64,000 nucleotides of DNA from Pseudomonas fluorescens (lineage in GTDB: Bacteria > Pseudomonadota > Gammaproteobacteria > Pseudomonadales > Pseudomonadaceae). Numbering within the stretch: the stretch's first letter is position 1; the number at the start of each line of letters is the position of its first letter. Under the pieces are notes generated by a model, which worked only from the letters and a program-made list of their open reading frames with translations, did not search any database and was not told where the DNA came from. The position numbers were made by a program, and so were the translations under genes. The stretch is taken from positions 1 to 64,000 of the forward strand of contig NZ_CABVIX010000006.1 in NCBI RefSeq assembly GCF_902498185.1. The letters are read 5' to 3'. Shown here one piece after another: positions 49,332 to 57,476 of this stretch.

Positions 49332-50021
49332 TTACAGTCCCGCGCGCGACACGAGATGGGTCCAGGCACTGGCGTCCATCTGGCCAAGGATGCGTGCCTT
49401 GCCCTTGTCGGCGACCGAGATGAACAGCGCGCTGGCGTAGGCGCTGGAACGTTCTCCCCCGGCAACTTTCAACTGCCGCTCAAGCTGGTCGATGCAACCG
49501 CTGTGGGTGACCAGTATCAGATTGCGCCCGGCGATCTTGTGGCCAAGCGCAGTGTTGGCGAAGCCTTTGCCGCATTGCTTGAGCCAGTCTTGCGTGGCGA
49601 TCGGCTTGCTGAAGATGAAGTGGGCGGTTTGTCGTGTACGGACCGCCGGGCTGCTGAGAAGGTCGGCATTCTCAAGCCCCAGCTGCGCAATGCCCTTGCC
49701 GACGTCGGTGGCCACCTGGCTGCCAGCGACGGTAATGCCAGCCGGGTCGTCCAGGCAGGCGTCATGTGACCGGTCACAGCGCTCGGCGTGGCGAATCAGC
49801 ACCATCACTCCGCCCTTGGCCCACTGCGCGTAGATCCCGCTATCGCGCATCTCCTGTTCGTTAGTCACGTCCAGCACCTGCGTTTGCGTGACATACCATG
49901 CGCTCGCTGCGGCGAGCGCGATCACGGCGGTCACCGCTGCTTTCATCAGTTTGGTAACGTGAAATCGGCGTTCATGAGAACGCTCAGGAACAGCGGGGCG
50001 CTGCATGATGCATTGCTGCAT
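49332..50021 (-). CDS. Membrane-anchored histidine phosphatase (Ais/PmrG-like)
   Basis: The 229-aa protein has a membrane anchor at about 25-44 and a phosphoglycerate-mutase-like domain with the phospho-His motif VLIRHAERCD and a late His in LVTHSGCIDQ. Ais/PmrG proteins remove a heptose phosphate from lipopolysaccharide core and are PmrA-controlled in enterics. ATG 50021 follows GGAGTGACCC; a later Met at residue 26 is possible. A TTCAC-N6-TTCAC direct repeat lies 93 bp upstream. Context with a PAP2 phosphatase and EptA supports an envelope role. Confidence 0.85.
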   Translation of the reverse strand: MQQCIMQRPAVPERSHERRFHVTKLMKAAVTAVIALAAASAWYVTQTQVLDVTNEQEMRDSGIYAQWAKGGVMVLIRHAERCDRSHDACLDDPAGITVAGSQVATDVGKGIAQLGLENADLLSSPAVRTRQTAHFIFSKPIATQDWLKQCGKGFANTALGHKIAGRNLILVTHSGCIDQLERQLKVAGGERSSAYASALFISVADKGKARILGQMDASAWTHLVSRAGL

Positions 50022-50086
50022 GGGTCACTCCGACAAGTAGACACGGGCGGGCGCCGATCAGGCGCGCGCCGCCAGGGATCGCGGCG

Positions 50087-50129
50087 CTGTAGGAGGAGAT
50101 GCATGGTTCGGCGGTGAAGCAAGTGTGAA
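50087..50129 (-). promoter_or_regulatory. Direct-repeat box A and promoter of the Ais-like gene
   Basis: On the minus strand TTCAC (50129-50125), 6 bp, TTCAC (50118-50114) are followed after 22 bp by TACAGC (50091-50086). The 11-bp period and distance to -10 match OmpR-family activator sites such as PmrA and ColR boxes. The same block recurs as box B. Confidence 0.68.
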
Positions 50130-50155
50130 AAAAACCTGAAATGCGATGTCGCCGC

Positions 50156-50545
50156 TCATGGCCTCTTCGAGGACTTTCTCAATAAGCTGCCCCAGGCCTG
50201 GTCCTTTTCATGTTTCCATTCTCGATCAGCCTGGCTGTCGGGCCTCAACTGTCGCTCGATGTCGCTGGCGGCACTGGCCTGGCACTGGCGAAACCCATCG
50301 TCCCAGCCCGTGGCATATTGCGGATCCTGCAGGTAGAAGGTCACGTTCTTTCGGAACTCACCCAGTGCTCCAGCAGCTTGTCGACCGCTGGCACATCCGT
50401 CCTGGAAACCGTCGGCAAACGGCGCGGGATAACCTTCGGCCAGTAACCGCTGGCTGGTGCTCTGACAACCGCCCAGCAAGGCAAGCGTGAAACAGACAGC
50501 TGCTCCCATCCGGGCTTTCCGCTGCCAACAGCGCAAGATATTCAT
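50156..50545 (-). CDS. Small lipoprotein in the envelope cluster
   Basis: The 129-aa protein has a lipobox LLGGC (Cys27). The mature part contains FADGFQDGCASGRQAAG and YATGWDDGFRQCQA, a repeated pattern of Gly-Asp/Phe with two cysteines, but no family I can name. It is transcribed with the same polarity as the Ais-like gene and has its own box B upstream. It probably acts in the outer envelope. Confidence 0.8.
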   Translation of the reverse strand: MNILRCWQRKARMGAAVCFTLALLGGCQSTSQRLLAEGYPAPFADGFQDGCASGRQAAGALGEFRKNVTFYLQDPQYATGWDDGFRQCQASAASDIERQLRPDSQADREWKHEKDQAWGSLLRKSSKRP

Positions 50546-50625
50546 TCAACTAGCCCTGCATGCCACGAGGTTGCTGATCAGGTTGCCAATAAAGCGTTCA
50601 GGCAAACACTTCTCGAATGCTTGAG

Positions 50626-50669
50626 ACTGTAAGTGGAGATGCATTGGGGCGCGGTGAAGCGAATGTGAA
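50626..50669 (-). promoter_or_regulatory. Direct-repeat box B and promoter of the lipoprotein gene
   Basis: TTCAC (50669-50665) and TTCAC (50658-50654), period 11 bp, are followed by ATGCATCTCC and TACAGT in the same order as box A. The two boxes share about 30 of 45 positions, including the spacer word ATGCATCTCC, while the flanking DNA does not match. Confidence 0.68.
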
Positions 50670-50695
50670 AAAAGTCTGTGTTGGACCGGGTCGGC

Positions 50696-51457
50696 TCAGT
50701 CCACACTCGGTGCATTGTCCCCCCCTTGGACTTGCACCTCTTCAGCGCTGCCAGCACTTTCCTGATAGAGCAGCCAGCGGTAGCACGACACCGCTATCAG
50801 CCAGTCGATCAACAGGGTCCAGACGTTGTGAGAGAGAAAGTGGGCGCCTTGCAGCATCCTGCCTGCCGATAGAAGCGTGCCAAGGCCAAGGGCCGCGGCA
50901 AGTGCAACTCGGCTGGCCCGTGGCTGGCGGTCACGCAGCGCGAAATACAGGGCCACAAGAGCAAACCCGGTGGAAGCATGTCCACCCGGCCAGCATCGGC
51001 CCGGCTTGGGCGAGTCCACCCGGTCTCCTAGCAGAGGGACGTAGGGCTCGCTCCCACCAAACGCCTGCAAACTCCACGGGCACTGCACGTCTGTCAGTGC
51101 CTTGAGCGGCGTGACGATACCGGTGCACAGGCCAATGGTCAGAACAGCGTAGCCCAATGGTCTTCGCCACATCTGGAGTCTCGGGTTGAACACGCTCGCA
51201 ACCAGGCCGGCGATCAAAACCAGGGCAAAGAGAATGACCGCCTGTTTGACACGTTCATGCAACACTGTTTCCAGCCAGTAGCTGTGCCGGCCGGTAAAGC
51301 CGAGACCGGGAACATAGAACATCTCGGCAAGTTGGAAATCGATGGCGGACACGTTGGAAACAAGCAACGCTACCATGGCCAGGACTGGCAGTGCGATTGC
51401 AAGGCGGAAGTTGAAAGGGCGTGATACGGGTTGCGCATGCAATGAGAATCTTTTCAT
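50696..51457 (-). CDS. PAP2-family membrane phosphatase
   Basis: The 253-aa protein has about six membrane helices and the three phosphatase motifs in variant form: KALTDVQCPW (Cys where Arg is usual), PGGHAS (canonical PSGH) and a GRMLQGAHFLSHNVWTLL stretch with two His. Members include LpxT- and LpxE-like lipid A phosphotransferases and phosphatases. It is divergent from the response regulator gene and reads toward the lipoprotein gene. The start codon overlaps no ribosome site of strength, so the start is less sure. Confidence 0.87.
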   Translation of the reverse strand: MKRFSLHAQPVSRPFNFRLAIALPVLAMVALLVSNVSAIDFQLAEMFYVPGLGFTGRHSYWLETVLHERVKQAVILFALVLIAGLVASVFNPRLQMWRRPLGYAVLTIGLCTGIVTPLKALTDVQCPWSLQAFGGSEPYVPLLGDRVDSPKPGRCWPGGHASTGFALVALYFALRDRQPRASRVALAAALGLGTLLSAGRMLQGAHFLSHNVWTLLIDWLIAVSCYRWLLYQESAGSAEEVQVQGGDNAPSVD

Positions 51458-51507
51458 ATAATCAGTTCCAGAAGCCGTTACGCCGACTCTGCATCAGACG
51501 GCGGCTT

Positions 51508-51524
51508 TTCACGAATACTTGACA
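51508..51524 (+). promoter_or_regulatory. Direct-repeat box C upstream of the response regulator gene
   Basis: TTCAC (51508-51512), GAATAC, TTGAC (51519-51523) repeats the 11-bp layout of boxes A and B with one change. It reads toward the regulator gene, whose start is 120 bp away, and could serve autoregulation. The second half also resembles a -35 (TTGACA). Confidence 0.52.
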
Positions 51525-51631
51525 TTTTATCGACACAACAGCGACTGCCCGGAACATCAAATGCCACGCCGATCCAGTTGCAGTCAATCCAACTAATGAT
51601 GCTCGGCAATGGCCTCCAGGAAAGCGCCCGC

Positions 51632-52315
51632 ATGAAGCTCTTGATCGTTGAAGACAATCGTGACATCCATGACAACCTCGTTGATTTTTTCGAACTCAGG
51701 GGCCACGCCGTTGAAGGGGCGCTGGACGGCCTGACCGGTTTGCACCTGGCCGAGACCGGATGTTTTGACGCGATCATTCTCGATATCATGCTGCCTGGCA
51801 TCGACGGAAACGAGATCTGCAACTTGCTACGCAGGCGCTCCAGGTCGGCAGCCGCCATCATCATGCTGACCGCACGGGACGAGCTGGATGATCGACTGCT
51901 GGGTTTCAAGGCGGGGGCCGACGACTACGTAGTGAAGCCTTTCGCCATGGCCGAGATTCTCGCCCGGATCGAAGCCATCGTTTTCCGGCGCGCCGGGCAT
52001 AACGGCCGCAAGCTTGGTTTGCTGGATCTTGAACTCGACCTGGACACCCTGGAGGTCCGTAGAGGCAACACGCCGATCAGACTAAGCCCCGCCAACCTGA
52101 AAATTCTCGAACTGCTGATGCGGAGCAGTCCGGCCATCGTCAAGCGCAAGAAACTTGAAGAGTTGCTCTGGGGGTCGACCTGCCACGACATGAAAGTCGA
52201 CAGTATCCGCAGCCACATTCATCAGATCAGACGGGCTGTGGACAAGCCGTTCGCAAAAAAACTCCTGCATACCGTGCGCGGTGATGGCTACAAGATCTGC
52301 AGTCCGGACCCTTGA
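51632..52315 (+). CDS. OmpR/PmrA-type response regulator
   Basis: The 227-aa regulator has a receiver domain (acidic pocket IVEDN, Asp51 in AIILDIMLPG, Lys102 in VVKPFA) and a winged-helix output domain (about 135-225; KRKKLEELLWG, VDSIRSHIHQIRRAVD). It is most like PmrA/ColR/QseB-type regulators. ATG 51632 follows CAGGAAAGC. No histidine kinase gene lies in the window next to it, so it is an orphan here. The surrounding genes point to lipid A and LPS modification. Confidence 0.92.
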   Translation: MKLLIVEDNRDIHDNLVDFFELRGHAVEGALDGLTGLHLAETGCFDAIILDIMLPGIDGNEICNLLRRRSRSAAAIIMLTARDELDDRLLGFKAGADDYVVKPFAMAEILARIEAIVFRRAGHNGRKLGLLDLELDLDTLEVRRGNTPIRLSPANLKILELLMRSSPAIVKRKKLEELLWGSTCHDMKVDSIRSHIHQIRRAVDKPFAKKLLHTVRGDGYKICSPDP

Positions 52316-52468
52316 ACATCCAGGTGGGTACAGACCGGAAGTTTAAGTCGTCAAGTGTGGCCCTGAAGTTGTCAACTTGTGAAAAATACGTGAGGTTGAC
52401 GAAGCAACATCAGATCCAGTCCGGACTCTTACCGAAGCCGCCCTGGCAGACATCATTTCATTGATGTT

Positions 52469-52484
52469 TTCACAAAAGCACCAC
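52469..52484 (+). promoter_or_regulatory. Degenerate direct-repeat box D upstream of eptA
   Basis: TTCAC (52469-52473), AAAAGC, ACCAC (52480-52484) keeps the 11-bp period, with the second half matching 3 of 5 bases. An opposite-strand pair GTGAA-N6-GTGAG lies at 52379-52394. Either could be a weak site for the response regulator. Confidence 0.35.
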
Positions 52485-52569
52485 GGAACATGCCCTAGCT
52501 TGCGCGCCACTGCCATCCCTTCAATGCAAGTCTGCGTTGATGCCCCTGGTTTTGATCGCGTAGGGTTTT

Positions 52570-54204
52570 ATGCTCAAAATAAAAGCGGTTCGTCCTGCCT
52601 CGGTGACAATGCTTGCCAGTGCTTTTCTGTTGCTCGGGTTCAATAGTACGCTCTGGCTGCATATAGCTTCTATTACGGAGTCAAACGGGGCGGGCATGAA
52701 GATGCGACTCTCGTTCGCACTCTTGATCGTCTGTGCGTTCAACCTGTTCATCACACTGTTCTCGTTCCGTTGGACATTGAAACCGGCACTGATGCTGCTC
52801 TTCGTCATCAGTGCGGGTGCGGCATACTTCATGAATGAGTATGGCGTGATGATCGATGTCGGCATGATCCGCAACGTCGCGCAAACCGATACGAGCGAAG
52901 TCCAGGGCTTGCTGTCGCCATCCTTGCTGGGTTACCTGCTGGCGTTGGGTGTGCTGCCTGCCTATGTGCTGTGGAAAACGCCGATTCGCTACAGCCCATG
53001 GCCTCAGGAGTTGATTGGAAAAGGGCTGATAGTGATGCTCTGCGCATCGCTGATGGGCGGTGTCAGCCTGCTCAACTACAAGGGTTTGTCTTCGTTGTTT
53101 CGCAACCATCACGAGTTGCGCCTTATGGTCGTGCCGAGCAATGTCATCGGTGCTTCGATCAGCTATGCACGCGAAGGGCTCAAGACGGCGCAGCAACCCT
53201 TCATGCCGATTGCGCAGGACGCACGACTCGATGGCAGTTGGGCGCGCCACTCGCGCAAGTCCCTGACGGTGCTGGTCGTCGGCGAGAGCGCGCGAGCGGC
53301 AAACTTCGGCATCCTCGGCTATCCACGCGACACGACTCCCGAGCTGAACAAGGAGGAAGACCTGGTCGCCTTCAGCAAGGTCACCTCATGTGGCACGGAA
53401 ACCGCGGTTTCTGTCCCCTGCATGTTTTCCAACATGGGCCGCCAGGATTATGACGTGGTCCGCGCGAAAAACCAGGAAGGGCTTCTCGATGTGCTCAAGC
53501 GTGCGGGACTAGCGGTGATATGGCGTGACAATCAATCCGGCTGCAAGGGCACTTGCGATCGGGTAACACTGCAAGACGTGAGCAGGAACAGGGACCCGGT
53601 GCTGTGCGCCAACCACGAGTGTCGGGACGAGATCCTGCTACAAGACCTCCAGCCGCTGATCGATCATCTCGACCAGGACACCGTCCTGATTCTGCACCAG
53701 ATGGGCAGCCATGGCCCGGAGTACTTCAAACGCTATCCTCGCGCGTTCGAGCGGTTCACCCCGGTATGCCAAAGCAATGCGCTTGAAAAGTGCAGCCGGG
53801 AAAGCATCGTCAACGCTTATGACAACACCATCGCCTACACGGACCATGTGCTGGCCAGCCTGATCGATGTGCTACGCCGCAACGCGGACAAGGTAGACAG
53901 CGCCATGATCTATCTGGCAGACCACGGCGAATCGCTCGGAGAGTACAACCTCTATCTGCACGGAACGCCCTACCTGCTTGCGCCAGATGAGCAGAAACAT
54001 GTGCCGATGATCACCTGGTTTTCCGATGGTTACCAACGCTCGTTCCAGCTCGACAGCCATTGCCTGCAATCGAAGAGGGATAACGTCCTCAGCCAGGACA
54101 ACCTGTTTCACTCTCTGTTGGGTCTGCTGAAGGTGAACACGCAAACCTACGAGCCATCCCTGGATCTCTTCACAGGGTGCCGGGCCGCAAGTCCGATGAC
54201 CTGA
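52570..54204 (+). CDS. eptA: Lipid A phosphoethanolamine transferase
   Basis: The 544-aa protein has about five N-terminal membrane helices and a periplasmic sulfatase-fold domain. The catalytic Thr lies in SCGTETAVSVPCMFS, and metal ligands include VGESARAANFGILG, HQMGSHGPEY and IYLADHGESLGE. It transfers phosphoethanolamine from phosphatidylethanolamine to lipid A, lowering negative charge and polymyxin binding. It lies downstream of the response regulator gene with a 254-bp leader. Confidence 0.94.
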   Translation: MLKIKAVRPASVTMLASAFLLLGFNSTLWLHIASITESNGAGMKMRLSFALLIVCAFNLFITLFSFRWTLKPALMLLFVISAGAAYFMNEYGVMIDVGMIRNVAQTDTSEVQGLLSPSLLGYLLALGVLPAYVLWKTPIRYSPWPQELIGKGLIVMLCASLMGGVSLLNYKGLSSLFRNHHELRLMVVPSNVIGASISYAREGLKTAQQPFMPIAQDARLDGSWARHSRKSLTVLVVGESARAANFGILGYPRDTTPELNKEEDLVAFSKVTSCGTETAVSVPCMFSNMGRQDYDVVRAKNQEGLLDVLKRAGLAVIWRDNQSGCKGTCDRVTLQDVSRNRDPVLCANHECRDEILLQDLQPLIDHLDQDTVLILHQMGSHGPEYFKRYPRAFERFTPVCQSNALEKCSRESIVNAYDNTIAYTDHVLASLIDVLRRNADKVDSAMIYLADHGESLGEYNLYLHGTPYLLAPDEQKHVPMITWFSDGYQRSFQLDSHCLQSKRDNVLSQDNLFHSLLGLLKVNTQTYEPSLDLFTGCRAASPMT

Positions 54205-54231
54205 GCGCAGGAAAGCCGCAGAGGGGTTTAT

Positions 54232-54613
54232 CAAGTGGCGCGTAAAACCCCTTCCTTTAGGTGGGGGATATAAGCGCAGTCGCGAAGCGACCAGGGCTTG
54301 AATTCCAAAAACCGCACTCCATAGTGTGCTTCATGAGTGAAATGAAAACCAGGCTGGCCTACAAATGCGATCACGCAGGCACGGTTTTCAAGGTTGTTAG
54401 CGAGAGAAACACCACCCAGACCTGCTCGAGCTGCAAGAAATTGCCGAACTCGAGGCCGAGAGGTATCGCAGGACTTGGAATAAGAGAGTGGACTTGTTGT
54501 GGGTGCGGTGCCACCCACGACCGCGACGTTAACGCCGCAAAGAACATTCTCGCGCTCGGACATGAGCGTCCATAAGTGGGATTCCCCTTGCTTCAGAGAG
54601 GGGAGGATGTCAA
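54232..54613 (+). mobile_element. Deletion remnant of an IS200/IS605-type TnpB element
   Basis: The segment begins with an end-like hairpin, CCCCTTCCTTTAGGTGGGGG (54248-54267), and closes with another, CCCCTTGCTTCAGAGAGGGG (54584-54603), then AGGATGTCAA. Between them only the C-terminal zinc-ribbon tail of TnpB survives (54335-54575): SERNTTQTCSSCKKL, WTCCGCGATHD, DRDVNAAKNIL with the last RuvC Asp. About 300 N-terminal residues are gone, so it cannot cut DNA. The right end abuts a receptor-gene fragment, which suggests insertion into that gene. Confidence 0.78.
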
Positions 54614-54840
54614 AGCCACTGCAACGTATGCGACATTCGAGCGAGAGGGTTACGCCATCTGGAACGCTCGCCTGGCCATGAACACCAGAAACAGGGTGCG
54701 TCAGAAGCATATACCAAGGTCGCCGAGGCACTACGCGCGGTGCCATACCATCCACGTGAACCGATCGCCGTGTAGTAGTGCTCGTCCAACACCTTATTGA
54801 GGTTCAGCGAGACACTGGTTAGCCTCGGCACGGTGAACCC
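54614..54840. pseudogene. Shattered TonB-dependent siderophore receptor, part inverted
   Basis: On the plus strand 54614-54682 encodes ATYATFEREGYAIWNARLAM, a receptor barrel segment. On the minus strand 54835-54705 encodes VSLNLNKVLDEHYYTAIG, then SRGWYGTARSA, the well-known last strands of FpvA/FhuE-type receptors. In an intact gene these follow each other on one strand. Here the last part is inverted and the rest is missing. The two junctions lie near 54683 and 54840. Confidence 0.68.
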
Positions 54841-54923
54841 CATGAACCTAGCCAGGATATCGAGCCTGCACTGGGCCGAGAGAGACACAAAGAACTTCAC
54901 CCACCGATAGAATTTCAATCGCC

Positions 54924-55817
54924 ATGTCAGACGGTTTCCCTGGATTGCCCTCGCTTAACGCGCTACGTGTCTTTGAAGTGGTGGCCCGCCATCTGAATTT
55001 CCGCCTGGCTGCCGAGGAACTGGGTGTGACACAGGCGGCAGTTGCTCAACAGGTCCGTGGGCTGGAGGCGAGCCTGAATCTTCGCTTGTTCGAACGTATG
55101 TCCCGTGGCCTGGCACTGACCGACGCGGGCCGTGCCTACAGCTCGAGCATTCGCAGTGCATTGGGGATGATCGATGAGGCAACGCGCCTGCTCAGGCCAC
55201 AGACCGCTCACTTGACTGTCAGCGTTACGCCTACTTTCGCTTCGAAGTGGCTCATTCCCAGACTTGGAACCTTCGCACAAAGTCATCCGGACATCGATTT
55301 GCGTGTGCTGGCAACGGATCGGCTGTCCCATTTCAGCACGGATGGAGTGGACCTCGCTGTCCGCTACGGCACGCCCGAATTCGGCGCTGGGTTGAACAGC
55401 GAACTGTTGATGGAACAGCGCATCGTTGCAGTGGCCAGCCCAACGTTAGTTGCAGCATCTGAAATCCCGGTCAGTTTCGAGCAGCTTCAAGATTTCACCA
55501 TGCTTCACGATGCCCATGACTTCTGGCCCCAGTACCTTGCGCAGCTGTTCCCCCGACACGTCCAACCTACCGCGAAAAACCTGCGCTTCAACCAGACGTC
55601 ACTCGCCATCGACGCAGCCGTCAATGGCCAAGGCATCGCATTGGCCAGCATGGCCTTCGTCCACCATGACATCCGGGCGGGAAGGCTGGTGCAGGTATTC
55701 GCTCAGCAGCTCCAACTCGAAAAGGCGTTCTACCTGGTATGGCCACGAAAGGGGCAGCAGTCTTCGTCGCTGAGCGAGGTAAAGCACTGGCTGAAGCAAC
55801 AGGCAGACAATAGTTAA
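54924..55817 (+). CDS. LysR-family regulator (GcvA-like)
   Basis: The 297-aa regulator has an N-terminal winged HTH (LNALRVFEVVARHLNFRLAAEELGVTQAAVAQQVRGLE) kept here as two overlapping motifs, and a GcvA-type effector domain from about residue 90 (SVTPTFASKWLIPRL, STDGVDLAVRYG). It reads toward the SDR gene 99 bp away and may control it. Intact despite the eroded DNA on its left. Confidence 0.9.
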   Translation: MSDGFPGLPSLNALRVFEVVARHLNFRLAAEELGVTQAAVAQQVRGLEASLNLRLFERMSRGLALTDAGRAYSSSIRSALGMIDEATRLLRPQTAHLTVSVTPTFASKWLIPRLGTFAQSHPDIDLRVLATDRLSHFSTDGVDLAVRYGTPEFGAGLNSELLMEQRIVAVASPTLVAASEIPVSFEQLQDFTMLHDAHDFWPQYLAQLFPRHVQPTAKNLRFNQTSLAIDAAVNGQGIALASMAFVHHDIRAGRLVQVFAQQLQLEKAFYLVWPRKGQQSSSLSEVKHWLKQQADNS

Positions 55818-55916
55818 TCTACTGTCTTCATGAAATTTGGCTGTCTCCCTCCGCTCTGGGTGGACTGCTAAGGTACATGCACCTTGGCAAACAGTAGTTC
55901 CACATCTGGAGGCAGC

Positions 55917-56621
55917 ATGTCAGTAGAAAAAGTAGCGATCGTCACCGCAGGTGGCAGCGGTATGGGTGCGGCAGCAGCACGCCGCCTGGCAGCCGACGGG
56001 TTCAAGGTGGGCATCCTGTCTTCATCTGGCAAAGGTGAAGCGCTCGCCCATGAACTGGGCGGCATCGGAGTTACCGGCAGTAACCAGTCGGTGGAAGACT
56101 TGCAGCGGCTGGTCGATGCCGTGGTCGAGAAGTGGGGACGCATCGATGTACTCGTCAATAGTGCAGGCCACGGCCCTCGTGCCCCCATTCTGGAAATCAG
56201 CGATGGCGACTGGCACCAGGGGATGGAAACCTACCTGCTCAATGTGATCCGTCCGACCCGCTTGGTGACGCCGATCATGCAGCGTCAGCAAGGCGGCGTG
56301 ATCATCAATATCTCGACCGCCTGGGCTTTCGAACCCGTTGATCTGTTCCCGACATCCGCGGTGTTCCGCTCAGGCCTGGCCGCATTCACCAAGATCTTCG
56401 CCGACAATTTCGCCGGCGACAACGTGCGGATCAACAATGTGCTCCCAGGCTGGATCGACAGCTTGCCGGCCACCGAGCAACGCCGCGACAGCGTTCCACT
56501 CAAGCGCTACGGCACCAGCGAGGAGATCGCGGCCACCATCGCTTTCCTCGCCAGCGAAGGCGCTGCCTACATCACCGGCCAGAACATCAAGGTCGATGGC
56601 GGCGTGACCCGCAGCGTCTGA
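55917..56621 (+). CDS. Atypical short-chain dehydrogenase/reductase
   Basis: The 234-aa protein has a nucleotide-binding TAGGSGMGAAAARRL and NSAGHG, but the usual catalytic Y-x3-K is not found at its place: PTSAVFRSGLAAFTK aligns Ser and Arg to those positions. This is a known divergent SDR subfamily with the later LPGWIDSLP block. ATG 55917 follows GGAGGCAGC; an upstream TTG at 55884 was rejected. The neighbour LysR gene suggests a regulated role. Oxidoreductase activity should not be assumed. Confidence 0.87.
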   Translation: MSVEKVAIVTAGGSGMGAAAARRLAADGFKVGILSSSGKGEALAHELGGIGVTGSNQSVEDLQRLVDAVVEKWGRIDVLVNSAGHGPRAPILEISDGDWHQGMETYLLNVIRPTRLVTPIMQRQQGGVIINISTAWAFEPVDLFPTSAVFRSGLAAFTKIFADNFAGDNVRINNVLPGWIDSLPATEQRRDSVPLKRYGTSEEIAATIAFLASEGAAYITGQNIKVDGGVTRSV

Positions 56622-56848
56622 TCGTGCGCGGCCTGACCTCTTCGTACCTGATGATATGACCCAGGTGAGGTAGGGGACTGTGTGGTTGGCGGCACCACCG
56701 ACCCTATCACCCCGTGCAAGGGTGCTACGTGCGCCACTGCTTCGGGTCGAAGCAGTCGAGCCTCGGTCCGGACTTCATAGAGCCCGTAGGGCGTGTTCAG
56801 GACTTGTACCGTAGTGCCTCAACCAGTGCTGTGAAGGCCGGAGACGAC
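56622..56848. other. Gap with no recognisable gene
   Basis: No ribosome site, domain or repeat was recognised between the SDR gene and the MFS fragment. The frame of the fragment is open upstream to 56714, but that part has no family resemblance. Confidence 0.4.
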
Positions 56849-57049
56849 TGGTGGTCGTGGCTGGCGCTGTCGGTGCCAGAAGATGCCGAAGCCGGAGGCG
56901 GTTTGATGGTGGCGGTCGTTCAGCTTTCCATCGCGCTAGGCTCGACACTGGGTGGCGTGCTGTTCGATAGCCGTGGTTATCAGACTACGTTCGGTGCGGC
57001 GGCAGTCCTGCTGATCGACTCGGCTGTCGCAGCGTTGCTTACAGCGTGA
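56849..57049 (+). pseudogene. C-terminal fragment of an MFS transporter
   Basis: The 67-residue tail WSWLALSVPEDAEAGGGLMV, QLSIALGSTLGGVLFD and GYQTTFGAAAVLLIDSAVAA matches the last helices of NepI/drug-type MFS exporters. No N-terminal part of such a gene lies nearby. The remains read the same way as the SDR gene. The gene is a deletion relic. Confidence 0.72.
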
Positions 57050-57167
57050 GCCAAGCAGGGCACGACGGCCTGAGAGGAGATGCACGCGTTTCCCGAGAGA
57101 GGCCGGTTCACCGTCATGTTCCTGTTGGATTGCTGATGCCAGCGTTTGCGACCGGTGGTTTTTGACC

Positions 57168-57476
57168 CTACGGCTGAGATCGATGAGTGTCGGTATCCTC
57201 AGCCGGATAAAACTCGCCCTTCCTCCCCATCCTGTCCAGCCGTTCGCGCGCGATCATCTCAGCTCCGGCCACTGCAGCCGGATCGTCAGAGCTGACCAGC
57301 TTCACGCAAAGGCGCTGGACATTCTGATCGTGGGTGCCCTCGCTGAGCATTTCGTGGGTGAAGACATATTCGCCACGCCACAGGCATAACGGGGTCTCAG
57401 TCCCGTCGAGCCATATCTCATTGATCAAGCCAAGATCAGTGGTAGCCAATTGATCCACGGTGATCGTCTTGTCCAT
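57168..57476 (-). CDS. Hypothetical 102-aa protein
   Basis: The frame from ATG 57476 begins MDKTITVDQLATTDLGL and is acidic, with INEIWLDGTETPLCLWRGEY and HDQNVQRLCVKLVSS. No signal peptide, no membrane helix and no family were recognised. It lies downstream of a GNAT relic on the same strand. Function unknown; expression is uncertain. Confidence 0.55.
   Translation of the reverse strand: MDKTITVDQLATTDLGLINEIWLDGTETPLCLWRGEYVFTHEMLSEGTHDQNVQRLCVKLVSSDDPAAVAGAEMIARERLDRMGRKGEFYPAEDTDTHRSQP

Noticed and set aside
54231..54755. 174-codon minus-strand frame over the TnpB relic
   Set aside because: It lies opposite the recognisable zinc-ribbon region and crosses the element boundary.
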